This document shows, one piece after another, positions 45,330-53,461 of a DNA stretch of 64,000 nt. The notes under the pieces were generated by a model. It saw nothing but the letters and a program-made list of their open reading frames with translations, was not told the origin of the DNA and ran no database searches. The translations under genes were made by a program, and so were the position numbers. The stretch comes from JAXMCI01 sp046349435 (lineage in GTDB: Bacteria; Pseudomonadota; Alphaproteobacteria; Dongiales; Dongiaceae). The number at the start of each line of letters is the position of its first letter. Position 1 is the first letter of the stretch. The stretch covers positions 177,180-241,179 of the forward strand of contig JAXMCI010000006.1 of assembly GCA_046349435.1 (NCBI GenBank). Direction: 5' to 3'.

Positions 45330-46382
45330 TCAGTCCGGGAAGTCGAGATCGGGCCCGGCGAGCGGCGCGAAATAGCCGGCCACCGCCGCCTCGCTCACCG
45401 CCTCCAGCCGGTCGGGCCGCCAGCGCGGCCGCTTGTCCTTGTCGATGATCGCGGCGCGCACGCCCTCGAAGAAGTCCTCGCCGCGCATGAAATGCTGCGT
45501 CATGCGGTACTCCATGCGCAGCACCGTCTCGAGGTCGGGGTGGCCGGCGCGCAGGTGGCGGAGCGTCACCTTGAGGCTGGTCGGCGAGGCCCGCCGCAGC
45601 GCCTCGGCGGCCTCGGCCGCCCAGGGCTCGGGGGCGGCCGCGAGCCGGGCGAGGATCGCCTCCACCGAGGATCCGGCGAACAGCCGGTCGATCGCCGCCC
45701 GGCGCCCGGCGAGGCCGGCCGGGGCGGGCGGCGCGGCCCGGTCGGCGAGCAGCCGGGCGAGCCCGTCCGGCCGCTCCAGCGCCGCCGGCAGCTCGTCGGG
45801 CAGCGCCGCCAGGGCGGCGGAGGACAGGCCGTGGGTGGCCAGCCCGGCGGCCAGCATGTCGGCCGGCCCGAGCCGGGCCCCGGTCAGCCCGAGATACGCG
45901 CCGATCTCCCCCGGGCAGCGCGGCAGGAACCAGCCGCCGCCGACGTCGGGGAAGAAGCCGATGCCGGTCTCGGGCATGGCGAACAGCGCCCGGTCGCCGA
46001 CCAGCCGGTGGCTGCCGAGCATCGAAACCCCGACCCCGCCACCCATGACAATGCCGTCGATCAGCGCGATATACGGCTTGGGAAAGCGGGCGATGCGCCG
46101 GTTCAGCCGATATTCCCGGCAGTAGAAGTCGCGCGACAGCGCCTCGCCGCGCCGCCCGGCCTCGTAGAGCGCGCGGATGTCGCCGCCGGCGCAGAAGGCC
46201 CGCTCGCCGGCGCCGCGCACGGCGACCGCGGCCACCCCGGAATCGGACGCCGCCGCCCGCAGCAGCGCGTCGAGGGCGTCGACCATGCCGAGCGTCAGCG
46301 CGTTCAGCGCCGCCGGGCGATCGAGGATGACGAGGCACAGCCGGCCGCGGCGCTCGACGCGAAGCTCGCTCCCCTCCGTCAT
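45330..46382 (-). CDS. 3-hydroxyisobutyryl-CoA hydrolase (enoyl-CoA hydratase/isomerase family)
   Basis: A 350-residue crotonase-like hydrolase. ERAFCAGGDIRALYEAG, IDGIVMGGGVGVSMLGSHRL and AMPETGIGFFPDVGGGWFL are the HIBCH signature, with the hydrolase-specific Glu and Asp in the last. LKVTLRHLRAG and QHFMRGEDFFEGVRAAIIDK near the end complete the family pattern. The ATG at 46382 is preferred over a TTG six codons upstream because AAGGAAG precedes it. Together with mmsB it carries two consecutive valine-catabolic steps. Confidence 0.93.
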   Translation of the reverse strand: MTEGSELRVERRGRLCLVILDRPAALNALTLGMVDALDALLRAAASDSGVAAVAVRGAGERAFCAGGDIRALYEAGRRGEALSRDFYCREYRLNRRIARFPKPYIALIDGIVMGGGVGVSMLGSHRLVGDRALFAMPETGIGFFPDVGGGWFLPRCPGEIGAYLGLTGARLGPADMLAAGLATHGLSSAALAALPDELPAALERPDGLARLLADRAAPPAPAGLAGRRAAIDRLFAGSSVEAILARLAAAPEPWAAEAAEALRRASPTSLKVTLRHLRAGHPDLETVLRMEYRMTQHFMRGEDFFEGVRAAIIDKDKRPRWRPDRLEAVSEAAVAGYFAPLAGPDLDFPD

Positions 46383-46622
46383 CGGATCTTCCTTGCGCAA
46401 GGATCATTCCCGCCCACCCACTATCGCGGGAGCGCCTGCGCCGCAACCCGGCGGCGGCTCGCCGCCGGCACCGAGCGCCCGGCGGCAGCCGCCGCAATCG
46501 GCCCCGGACTGGCGGAAATTGGCGGCCACGGGCCTTGCCAACAGGCTGGTTTACCGCCAAGCTGCACCCAAATCGTGCGGGTTCAGGGCGGTATATCGCC
46601 GCCCCAGTCAGAGGAGCTTCGT

Positions 46623-47270
46623 ATGTCGCGACTTGGCCGCATTGCTCTTCCGTTGGCATTGTTCATCTCCGTCGCCGCGAGTTCCGCCGGCGCCCTGGCC
46701 TGCGGTACCGGGAACGTCCTGTTCAAGGACGATTTTTCCAAGCTCGACCGGGCCTGGGGCATCACCCTCGGCAAGAACGCGAGCGTCGGAGCGGACGGCT
46801 TCAAGCTGACCTACGCCGCCAACAACTTCTACTCCGCACTGAACCAGTCCTCGCTCTATGACGACTATGAAATCTGCATGAAGGCGGCCATCGAATACAA
46901 AGGCGACGACGGCCCCTATTTCGGCGTCGTGTTCTGGGGTGTCGACGACAAGAATTACTACTCTCTCGACCTCGCGCCCAACACCCAGATCTATTCGGTG
47001 TGGCGGCTGCAGAAAAACCGGGCCCTGAAGCCGATTCCGTGGACCGAGAGCAAGGCCGTCGTGAAGGACAGCGGCCAGGTCAACGAGATCAGCGTCCTGG
47101 TCAAGGGCAAGCACGCGGTCGTCTCGATCAACGGCCAGAAGGTCGACGAGCTCGACGGCGTGCAGCCGGACGGCGGCAGCGTCATCGGCTTCGAGTACGG
47201 GACCAGCAAGTCCGACAAGGGCGAGAGCACGATGATCCTGAAGTCGATCGAGGTGCGCGAGGCCCCGTAG
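46623..47270 (+). CDS. Exported protein with concanavalin-like (DUF1080/LamG) fold
   Basis: A 215-residue precursor with an AGAGGAG ribosome-binding site. Signal peptide MSRLGRIALPLALFISVAAS...ALA ends near residue 26. The mature protein begins CGTGNVLFKDDFSKLDRAWG, which is the opening of DUF1080/LamG-type jelly-roll domains. FGVVFWGVDDKNYYSLDLAP and VKGKHAVVSINGQKVDEL are typical core strands. It most likely binds or acts on a glycan outside the cytoplasm. A small hairpin GGGCGG...CCGCCC lies just before the Shine-Dalgarno. No partner genes are obvious. Confidence 0.7.
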   Translation: MSRLGRIALPLALFISVAASSAGALACGTGNVLFKDDFSKLDRAWGITLGKNASVGADGFKLTYAANNFYSALNQSSLYDDYEICMKAAIEYKGDDGPYFGVVFWGVDDKNYYSLDLAPNTQIYSVWRLQKNRALKPIPWTESKAVVKDSGQVNEISVLVKGKHAVVSINGQKVDELDGVQPDGGSVIGFEYGTSKSDKGESTMILKSIEVREAP

Positions 47271-47284
47271 CCTCGCCCGCCCAC

Positions 47285-47313
47285 CGGGAGGCGGCGCCAC
47301 GGCCGGCCTCCCG
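47285..47313 (+). terminator. GC hairpin after the DUF1080-like gene
   Basis: CGGGAGGC/GCCTCCCG arms flank a GC-rich loop, 15 bases after the stop. There is no T-tract, so termination is only plausible. Confidence 0.4.
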
Positions 47314-47330
47314 GCGCCGCGGCGAGCGGC

Positions 47331-47358
47331 TTGACAATCGCCCGCCGCCGGCTATCAA
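47331..47358 (+). promoter_or_regulatory. Promoter of the riboswitch-metY transcript
   Basis: TTGACA at 47331-47336 and TATCAA at 47353-47358 are spaced 16 bases. The predicted start, about seven bases on, is exactly where the SAM-II aptamer begins. Confidence 0.7.
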
Positions 47359-47363
47359 TCATG

Positions 47364-47418
47364 TCGCGCCGATTTGAGCCTCAGCTTGCGGGCGCGTAAC
47401 AAATGCAGCTAAAGCGAC
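47364..47418 (+). ncRNA. SAM-II riboswitch aptamer
   Basis: The stem CGCGCC (47365-47370)/GGCGCG (47391-47396) encloses GATTTGAGCCTCAGCTTGCG. It is followed by TAACAAATGCAGCTAAAGCG. ATTTG (47372-47376) can pair with CAAAT (47400-47404) across the stem, making the H-type pseudoknot of SAM-II. The conserved GATTT, CTTGC, AAATG and GCTAAA elements match the known class, which controls methionine genes such as metX and metY in alphaproteobacteria. SAM binding should reduce metY expression, here probably by favouring the hairpin that follows. Confidence 0.9.
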
Positions 47419-47423
47419 GGGCC

Positions 47424-47462
47424 CGACCGCCCTGCCGCATGGCTGAGGCGGTCGTTTCGTTT
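47424..47462 (+). terminator. Terminator following the first aptamer
   Basis: CGACCGCC (47424-47431) and GGCGGTCG (47447-47454) with an inner GCC/GGC pair are followed by TTTCGTTT. Being 8 bases after the aptamer it is likely the riboswitch expression platform. Confidence 0.65.
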
Positions 47463-47496
47463 CCGGCGCCGGGCTGGCCCGTCGGCGCCGGAGTCC

Positions 47497-47553
47497 GTGA
47501 CGGGCCCGCGGGAGTTGAGGGCAGCTTGCGCCGCGTCACCAATCGCTAAAGCG
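47497..47553 (+). ncRNA. Second SAM-II-like aptamer in tandem
   Basis: A second element 137-140 bases after the first repeats CAGCTTGCG (47522) and GCTAAAGCG (47545) exactly, in the same order. A six-pair stem GTGACG (47497-47502)/CGTCAC (47534-47539) takes the P1 position, and CAAT stands where the first copy has CAAAT. The loop is about 11 bases longer. It may be a long-loop SAM-II or SAM-V-like aptamer, or a decayed copy. Confidence 0.6.
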
Positions 47554-47624
47554 TCGATCGCCGTCCCCCCGGCAACGCAAGTCGCCGGGGACGCAAGACC
47601 GGATCGCGTCCTGCCTGAGCTCGC

Positions 47625-47649
47625 GCGCCGCCCCGACCGGCGGCGCTTT
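47625..47649 (+). terminator. Second terminator-like hairpin before metY
   Basis: GCGCCGCC/GGCGGCGC with a 6-base loop is followed by TTTCGT. It lies 31 bases upstream of the metY ATG and 72 bases after the second aptamer. Confidence 0.5.
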
Positions 47650-47679
47650 CGTCCAACCCAGCTCATGGGAGCCTCGAAC

Positions 47680-48990
47680 ATGACCGTGAAGTCGCAGCAT
47701 CCCGAGACCCTGGTCCTGCATGCCGGCCATCGCTCCGACAGCGCCACCAACGCCGTGGCAGTGCCGATCTACCAGACCACCTCCTTTCAGTTCGCCCACA
47801 CCGAGCACGCCGCGAACCTGTTCGCGCTGAAGGAGCTCGGCAACATCTACACGCGCATCATGAACCCGACGACGGCGGTGCTGGAGGAGCGCATCGCCGC
47901 GCTCGAGGGCGGGGTGGCGGCGCTGGCGCTGTCCTCCGGCCAGGCGGCCTCGGCCTTCGCGCTGCAGACCGTGGCGCGGGCCGGCGACAACGTGGTGAGC
48001 TCGACCGACCTCTATGGCGGCACCTGGAACCTGTTCGCCAACACGCTGAAGGACCAGGGGATCGAGGTGCGCTTCGTCGACCCGAGCGACCCGGAGAACT
48101 TCCGCCGCGCCACCGACGACAAGACCCGCGCCTACTACGCCGAGACCCTGCCCAACCCGAAGCTGACGGTGTTCCCGATCCGCGAGGTGGCCGACATCGC
48201 CGAGAAGCTCGGCGTGCCGCTGATCATGGACAACACCTCGGCGCCGGTGCTGTGCCGGCCGTTCGACCACGGCGCCCACATCATCGTCTACTCGACCACC
48301 AAGTACATCGGCGGCCACGGCACCTCGATCGGCGGCGTGCTGGTCGACAGCGGCAAGTTCGACTGGGAGCGGCACGCCAAGCGCTTCCCGCTGCTCAACG
48401 AGCCCGACCCGTCCTATCACGGCGCGGTCTGGACCCAGGCGGTGAAGCCGCTCGGCCCGATCGCCTACATCATCCGGGCCCGCGTCGTGCTGCTGCGCGA
48501 CCTCGGCGCGGCGATGAGCCCGTTCAACGCCTTCCTCTTCCTGCAGGGGCTGGAGACGCTGCCGCTGCGCATGCGCGAGCATTGCCGCAACGCCCAGGCG
48601 GTCGCCAGCTACCTGCGCGGCCATCCGCAGGTCACCAAGGTGATCTTCCCGGGCTTCGCCGAAGGCGAGCAGCAGCGCCGTGCCGCGGCCTATCTCAAGG
48701 GCGGCTTCGGCGGGCTGGTCGGCTTCGAGCTGAAGGGCGGCAAGGAGGCGGGCCGCCGCTTCATCGACGCGCTCAAGCTGTTCTACCACGTCGCCAACAT
48801 CGGTGACGCACGCAGCCTGGCGATCCACCCGGCGACCACCACCCACTCGCAGCTGGCGCCCGAGGAGCAGCTCAAGACCGGCGTCTCCGACGGCTTCGTG
48901 CGCCTGTCGGTCGGCCTCGAGCATATCGACGACATCCTCGGCGACCTCGACCAGGCGCTCGCCGCGGCCGCCCCGGCCAAGGCCGCCTGA
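47680..48990 (+). CDS. metY: O-acetylhomoserine sulfhydrylase / aminocarboxypropyltransferase
   Basis: A 436-residue PLP enzyme making homocysteine from O-acetylhomoserine and sulfide for methionine synthesis. It opens ETLVLHAGHRSDSATNAVAV and then YQTTSFQF. The PLP lysine is in IVYSTTKYIGGHG; MetY-type length (about 430, longer than the 380-400 of cystathionine enzymes) and VKPLGPIAYIIRARVVLLRD support this over MetB/MetZ. The ATG is chosen because GGGAG lies 8 bases upstream; an in-frame ATG five codons earlier overlaps that site. Tandem SAM-responsive elements precede it, and a strong hairpin follows. Confidence 0.95.
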   Translation: MTVKSQHPETLVLHAGHRSDSATNAVAVPIYQTTSFQFAHTEHAANLFALKELGNIYTRIMNPTTAVLEERIAALEGGVAALALSSGQAASAFALQTVARAGDNVVSSTDLYGGTWNLFANTLKDQGIEVRFVDPSDPENFRRATDDKTRAYYAETLPNPKLTVFPIREVADIAEKLGVPLIMDNTSAPVLCRPFDHGAHIIVYSTTKYIGGHGTSIGGVLVDSGKFDWERHAKRFPLLNEPDPSYHGAVWTQAVKPLGPIAYIIRARVVLLRDLGAAMSPFNAFLFLQGLETLPLRMREHCRNAQAVASYLRGHPQVTKVIFPGFAEGEQQRRAAAYLKGGFGGLVGFELKGGKEAGRRFIDALKLFYHVANIGDARSLAIHPATTTHSQLAPEEQLKTGVSDGFVRLSVGLEHIDDILGDLDQALAAAAPAKAA

Positions 48991-48996
48991 GCCGTC

Positions 48997-49035
48997 GCTC
49001 TCTCCCGCGCGGGCGGCGCTCGCGCGGGAGAGAGC
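48997..49035. terminator. Perfect 15-bp hairpin between convergent genes
   Basis: GCTCTCTCCCGCGCG and CGCGCGGGAGAGAGC flank 9 bases. It sits between the metY and flavin reductase stops. No T-tract is present, yet the stem is strong enough to end or protect both mRNAs. Confidence 0.6.
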
Positions 49036-49037
49036 CG

Positions 49038-49691
49038 TCAGCCGACCTCGCGCCGCGTGACCCGGGCCAGCGCCTCGGCCGGGGTCAGCCCGTCGAGCTC
49101 GGCGCGGCTCGGGCGGTGCAGCTTGAACACCGGCCCCAGCGAGGCGTAGGCGCCGCCCAGCCGGCAGAGCGGATCGAGCGCGCGCAGGTCGACGCGGCCG
49201 TCGCGCAGCACCTCGGGCGAGACATGCACCGCGAGCACCTCGCCGATCACCAGGTGGTTGCCGCCGAGATGGTGGATGGCGCTGGCACGGCATTCCAGGC
49301 TGGCCTTGGCCTCGGCGACGCGCGGCGCGGCGACGAAGCGGGCCGGCGCCGGCGTCAGCCCGGCCCAGGCGAGCTCGCTCTCCTCCGGCCCGAAATCGAC
49401 CGCCGTCAGCTCCATCGCCTGCGCCAGGGCGCAGGACACCAGCCCGACCACGAAGCCGGGATCGTGCCTGAGGTTGCGCAGCGTGTCGCTGTCGTGGCCG
49501 ATGCTGAAGACGATGTGCGGCGGGTCGTCGGCGACGGCGTTGAAGAAGGAGTGCGGCGCCAGGTTGGCCACGCCCGTCGCTGAGCGGGTGGAGACCCAGG
49601 CGATCGGCCGCGGCACCACCAGCCCGGCGAGCAGCCGATAGGCCTCGGTCGCCGGCAGCGTCGCCGTCTCCAGCAGGATCTCCTCGGTCAT
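49038..49691 (-). CDS. Flavin reductase-like FMN-binding split-barrel protein
   Basis: A 217-residue protein of the flavin reductase-like/DIM6-NTAB group. YRLLAGLVVPRPIAWVST, ANLAPHSFFNAVADDPPHI, and the FMN-phosphate region HDSDTLRNLRHDPGFVVGLV match. GGNHLVIGEVLAVHV and PLCRLGGAYASLG are the C-terminal signatures. It could supply reduced flavin to a monooxygenase or act on its own; no oxygenase is nearby. Its ATG overlaps the PAP2 stop by one base. Confidence 0.88.
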   Translation of the reverse strand: MTEEILLETATLPATEAYRLLAGLVVPRPIAWVSTRSATGVANLAPHSFFNAVADDPPHIVFSIGHDSDTLRNLRHDPGFVVGLVSCALAQAMELTAVDFGPEESELAWAGLTPAPARFVAAPRVAEAKASLECRASAIHHLGGNHLVIGEVLAVHVSPEVLRDGRVDLRALDPLCRLGGAYASLGPVFKLHRPSRAELDGLTPAEALARVTRREVG

Positions 49692-50809
49692 CAGCCCTCC
49701 TGTCTCAGCCGATAGGCGCCGTCGGCCACCAGCGGCCGGCGGTGCGCCGCCATCGCCCGGCGACCCTCGGCCGCCCAGCCCACACCATGCCAGATGACGA
49801 CGGTGCCGAGCGCCCCGGCATAGACGTCGACGGCGTAGTGCCAGCCGAGATGCACCGTGGCCAGCCCGATCATGGCGGCGAATACCCACAGCGCGGCGCC
49901 GAGCCGCCGGTCGAGCCGGCTGCCGGTCAGCGCGCAGAGCACCGCGATCGCGACATGCAGGCTGGGCATCGCCGAGAGGCCGCCCTCGCCCATCTGGATG
50001 CCGCGCCGATGCAGCTCCCACAGCGCGTCCTGCAGGGTGGTCGACCACAGCGGGAACACGGCGCTGGTCCGGTGCAGATAGTCCATCAGGGGGGCGAAGC
50101 GCGTGGGATCGCCGGTCAGCCTGCCGTAGTAGACCGGGCCGCCGCTGGCCAGGACGGTGGCGAGCAGCGTGCCCAGCAGGGCCCAGACCAGCACGAAGCT
50201 GATGCAGTGGCGCCGGCGCAGCGCCCGGTCGCGGCCGCCCGCCACCGCAACCCAAAGGGACAGCCAGACGAAGAACCAGGCCGCGTAGGCGCCGTCGAGC
50301 AGCCGGGTCAGCAACGGGTGCCCGAGCAGCGGCTGCAGCAGCCGCCAGGGATCCGCGCCATGCAGCCTGCGGTCGAGCGCCGCCAGGGCGGGGTCCCAGT
50401 CGTAGGGGTGCAGCAGCGGGATCTCGCCCAGCATCGACGAATAGACCGACATGAACAGCGGCAGGACCAGCACCGCCGGCAGCGCCTCGACGACCCGGTC
50501 CGAGATCAGCCAGCCGCCGAGCTCGGCGTTGGCGGGACGCAGGCCGCGCTGCCGCCGCACCGCGCTCAGCCATCGTGCGCCGACGATCGCCAGGACGACG
50601 AGAACGGCCAGCCCGAGATAGTAGCCGAGGCTGACATGCTGCCAGACCCGGTCGTCGACCGCGATGGCGAGGGCGAGGCAGAGGCCGATATAGAGGACCG
50701 CCAGGCCGACGAACCAGCGCTGCTCGCCGGCGGCGCGCGCCAGGCCCCGGGCCAGCTGCCGCGGCAGGCCCCGCCGATCCGCCCTCGCCTGCCCGTCGCG
50801 CCCCGGCAC
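49691..50809 (-). CDS. PAP2-superfamily membrane phosphatase/transferase (PAP2_3 type)
   Basis: A 372-residue membrane protein with six or more helices. The PAP2 active-site motifs are partly visible as SAMPSLHVAIAVL (motif 2) and HLGWHYAVDVYAG (motif 3) near residues 285 and 330. The lysine-arginine motif 1 is not obvious, as usual for the inositolphosphotransferase-like PAP2_3 group. A phospholipid or isoprenoid head-group reaction at the membrane is likely. The long upstream N-terminal tail is arginine-rich, and the true start may be internal. Confidence 0.82.
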   Translation of the reverse strand: MPGRDGQARADRRGLPRQLARGLARAAGEQRWFVGLAVLYIGLCLALAIAVDDRVWQHVSLGYYLGLAVLVVLAIVGARWLSAVRRQRGLRPANAELGGWLISDRVVEALPAVLVLPLFMSVYSSMLGEIPLLHPYDWDPALAALDRRLHGADPWRLLQPLLGHPLLTRLLDGAYAAWFFVWLSLWVAVAGGRDRALRRRHCISFVLVWALLGTLLATVLASGGPVYYGRLTGDPTRFAPLMDYLHRTSAVFPLWSTTLQDALWELHRRGIQMGEGGLSAMPSLHVAIAVLCALTGSRLDRRLGAALWVFAAMIGLATVHLGWHYAVDVYAGALGTVVIWHGVGWAAEGRRAMAAHRRPLVADGAYRLRQEG

Positions 50810-50959
50810 GCTCCCCTCGCCCGTTGCATGGTGCCCCGCGGGCGGCCGGCGTGCAAATCCGATCCCGCCGGCAGGCGCGCCGCCGCCGGCAGGCGGCGCG
50901 GCAGGACCGGCGCCCCGAGGGGCGGCGCCGGCGGGCCGCCCGTGCTAGGATGGCGGCCG

Positions 50960-51229
50960 ATGCCGCGGGTCGCCTTCACCGCCAATCTGCAGCGCCACCT
51001 CTCCTGCCCGACCGTGGAAGCGGAGGGCGGCACGGTGGGCGAGTTGCTGGAGCGGGTCTTCGCCGGGCAGCCCCGCCTGCGCAGCTACCTGCTCGACGAC
51101 CAGGGGCGGGTGCGCCGGCACGTCGCGATCTATCGCAACGGCCTGCCGATCCGCGACCGGATCCGCCTCAGCGACCCGGTTGCCGCGCAGGACGAGATCC
51201 ATGTCTTCCAGGCGCTGTCCGGAGGCTGA
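50960..51229 (+). CDS. MoaD/ThiS family protein
   Basis: An 89-residue ubiquitin-fold sulfur-carrier-like protein. It begins PRVAFTANLQRHLSCPTVEA and has VGELLERVFAGQP and DEIHVFQALSGG. The C-terminal Gly-Gly is the site that would be adenylated and thiocarboxylated by a MoeB/ThiF partner. It is neither MoaD nor ThiS by context: the next gene, three bases on, is a BNR-repeat protein. Such pairs recur in bacteria, but their role is unknown to me. Confidence 0.85.
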   Translation: MPRVAFTANLQRHLSCPTVEAEGGTVGELLERVFAGQPRLRSYLLDDQGRVRRHVAIYRNGLPIRDRIRLSDPVAAQDEIHVFQALSGG

Positions 51230-51232
51230 GCC

Positions 51233-52312
51233 ATGACCGAGCGTCTCTATGTCGGCAGCCGCAAGGGGCTGTTCGAGCTGACCCGCGGCCCGCGCGGCTG
51301 GGACATCGCCCGGACCTCGTTCCTCGGCGAGCCGGTGTCGATGCTGCTGCCCGACCCGCGCGACGGCAGTCTCTACGCGGCGCTGGCGCTCGGCCATTTC
51401 GGGGTCAAGCTGCACCGCTCCGACGATGGCGGGGCGCGCTGGGAGGAGCTGCCGGCCCCGGCATTTCCCGCGAGCGCGGACGGCGACGGGCCGAGCGTGG
51501 CGCAGATCTGGTCGCTCGAGCCCGGCGGCGCCGACCGACCGGGCGTGCTGTGGTGCGGCACCATCTCGGGCGGGCTGTTCCGCTCGGCCGATCGCGGCGG
51601 CAGCTGGCAGCTGGTCGAGTCGCTGTGGCAGCGGCCGGAGCGCGCCGGCTGGTTCGGTGGCGGCACCGACGAGCCCGGCATTCACTCGATCTGCGTCGAT
51701 CCGCGCGATTCCCGCCGGGTCACGGTCGGCGTGTCCTGCGGCGGCATCTGGACCACCGAGGACGAGGGCGGGAGCTGGCAGGTGCGCTGCGCGGGGATGC
51801 ACGCCGCTTACATGCCGCCGGAGCGGCGCGAGGATCCCAACATCCAGGACCCGCACCGGCTGGTGCAATGCCCTGCGGCGCCCGACGCCATGTGGGTGCA
51901 GCACCATAACGGCATCTTCCGCTCGACCGACCGCGCGCGGAGCTGGCACGAGGTGACGGCGGCGGCGCCGAGCCATTTCGGCTTCGCCGTCGCGGTGCAC
52001 CCGACCCGGCCCGACACCGCGTGGTTCGTGCCGGCGGTGAAGGACCAGTCGCGCGTGCCGGTCAAGGGCGCGGTGACGGTGACCCGCACCACCGACGGCG
52101 GCCGCAGCTTCGAGACGCTGCGCGGCGGCCTGCCGCAGCGCCATGCCTACGACATCGTCTACCGCCACGCGCTCGACGTCGACCGCACCGGCGAGCGGCT
52201 GGCGATGGGCTCGACCACCGGCCATCTCTGGCTGACCGAGGATGGCGGCGAGCGCTGGGCCAAGGTCGGCGAGCACCTGCCGCCGATCTATTGCGTGCGG
52301 TTTGCCGCCTAG
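51233..52312 (+). CDS. BNR/sialidase-like beta-propeller protein
   Basis: A 359-residue protein without signal peptide. Several Asp-box repeats of the sialidase/BNR type are visible, each with S-x-D-x-G-x-x-W: RSDDGGARW, RSADRGGSW, TTEDEGGSW, RSTDRARSW, RTTDGGRSF and LTEDGGERW. This makes a six-bladed propeller likely. The catalytic arginine triad of true sialidases is not evident, so it is probably not a glycosidase. It is operonic with the MoaD/ThiS-like gene, suggesting the two act together. Confidence 0.85.
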   Translation: MTERLYVGSRKGLFELTRGPRGWDIARTSFLGEPVSMLLPDPRDGSLYAALALGHFGVKLHRSDDGGARWEELPAPAFPASADGDGPSVAQIWSLEPGGADRPGVLWCGTISGGLFRSADRGGSWQLVESLWQRPERAGWFGGGTDEPGIHSICVDPRDSRRVTVGVSCGGIWTTEDEGGSWQVRCAGMHAAYMPPERREDPNIQDPHRLVQCPAAPDAMWVQHHNGIFRSTDRARSWHEVTAAAPSHFGFAVAVHPTRPDTAWFVPAVKDQSRVPVKGAVTVTRTTDGGRSFETLRGGLPQRHAYDIVYRHALDVDRTGERLAMGSTTGHLWLTEDGGERWAKVGEHLPPIYCVRFAA

Positions 52313-52357
52313 CCGCCGCGGCGGTACCATGGGCGGTCTGCGAGTAACGAGGATCCG

Positions 52358-53431
52358 ATGAGCCGCCAGAGCAAGCGCGACGACAGCTTCCCTCGACCGG
52401 TCGAGCGCGACGATGCCGGACCGCGCGCCGAGGCGGCGCCGGCCGGGCCGTGCCCGCGCCTCCGGATGCGCCGCAACCGGGCCGACGGCTGGAGCCGCCG
52501 GCTGACGGCGGAGAACCGCCTGTCGGCGGACGACCTGATCTGGCCGGTCTTCGTCCATGACGGCGACGGGCGCGAGCCGGTGCCCGCGATGCCCGGCGTC
52601 TTCCGCCTGTCGATCCCGGCGCTGATCGAGGCGGCCGGCGAGGCCGCCGAGCTCGGCGTCCCGGCGCTGGCGCTGTTCCCGGTGGTGCCGCCGGCGCTGA
52701 AGACCGCGCCCGCCGAGGAGGCGTGGCGGCCGGACAATCTCTGCAACCGCGCGGTCCGGGCGCTGAAGCAGGCGGTGCCCGACATCGGCGTGATCTGCGA
52801 CGTGGCGCTGGATCCCTATACCAGCCACGGCCATGACGGGCTGCTCGAGGACGGCCGCATCCTCAACGACGAGACGCTCGAGGTGCTGTGCCGGCAGGCG
52901 CTCGCCCAGGCCGAGGCCGGGGTCGACGTGGTGGCGCCGTCGGACATGATGGACGGGCGGGTCGGCTGCCTGCGCGACGCGCTCGACGCCGCCGGCTTCC
53001 AGCATGTCCGCATCCTGTCCTATGCCGCCAAGTACGCCTCGGCCTTCTACGGGCCCTTCCGTACCGCCGTCGGCTCGCTGAGCGCGCTCGGCAAGGGCGA
53101 CAAGCGGACCTACCAGATGGACCCGGCCAACGGCACCGAGGCGCTGCGCGAATGCGCCCTCGACGTCGCCGAGGGCGCCGACATGCTGATGGTCAAGCCG
53201 GGCATGCCCTATCTCGACGTGGTCTGGCGGGTGAAGGAGGCCTTCGGCCTGCCGACCTACGCCTACCAGGTGAGCGGCGAGTACGCGATGCTGAAGGCGG
53301 CCTCCGAGCGCGGCTGGCTGGACGGCGAGAAGGCGATGGCCGAGGCCCTGCTCTGCTTCAAGCGGGCCGGCGCCGACGGCATCCTGACCTATGCCGCCGT
53401 CGACACCGCGCGACGGCTGAAGGCGGGGTGA
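52358..53431 (+). CDS. hemB: Delta-aminolevulinic acid dehydratase (porphobilinogen synthase)
   Basis: A 357-residue haem-pathway enzyme condensing two 5-aminolevulinates. The Schiff-base lysines are in YAAKYASAFYGPFR and MLMVKPGMPYLDV. The metal loop reads DVALDPYTSHGHDG: Asp replaces the catalytic-zinc cysteines, so it should be the Mg/metal-ion-dependent, zinc-independent type common in alphaproteobacteria. An N-terminal extension of about 30 polar residues precedes RLRMRRNRA. A GAGGATCCG ribosome-binding sequence precedes the ATG. Confidence 0.96.
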   Translation: MSRQSKRDDSFPRPVERDDAGPRAEAAPAGPCPRLRMRRNRADGWSRRLTAENRLSADDLIWPVFVHDGDGREPVPAMPGVFRLSIPALIEAAGEAAELGVPALALFPVVPPALKTAPAEEAWRPDNLCNRAVRALKQAVPDIGVICDVALDPYTSHGHDGLLEDGRILNDETLEVLCRQALAQAEAGVDVVAPSDMMDGRVGCLRDALDAAGFQHVRILSYAAKYASAFYGPFRTAVGSLSALGKGDKRTYQMDPANGTEALRECALDVAEGADMLMVKPGMPYLDVVWRVKEAFGLPTYAYQVSGEYAMLKAASERGWLDGEKAMAEALLCFKRAGADGILTYAAVDTARRLKAG

Positions 53432-53461
53432 GCGGGGGGTGTCGCCAGCCCCGGTCGGCCG

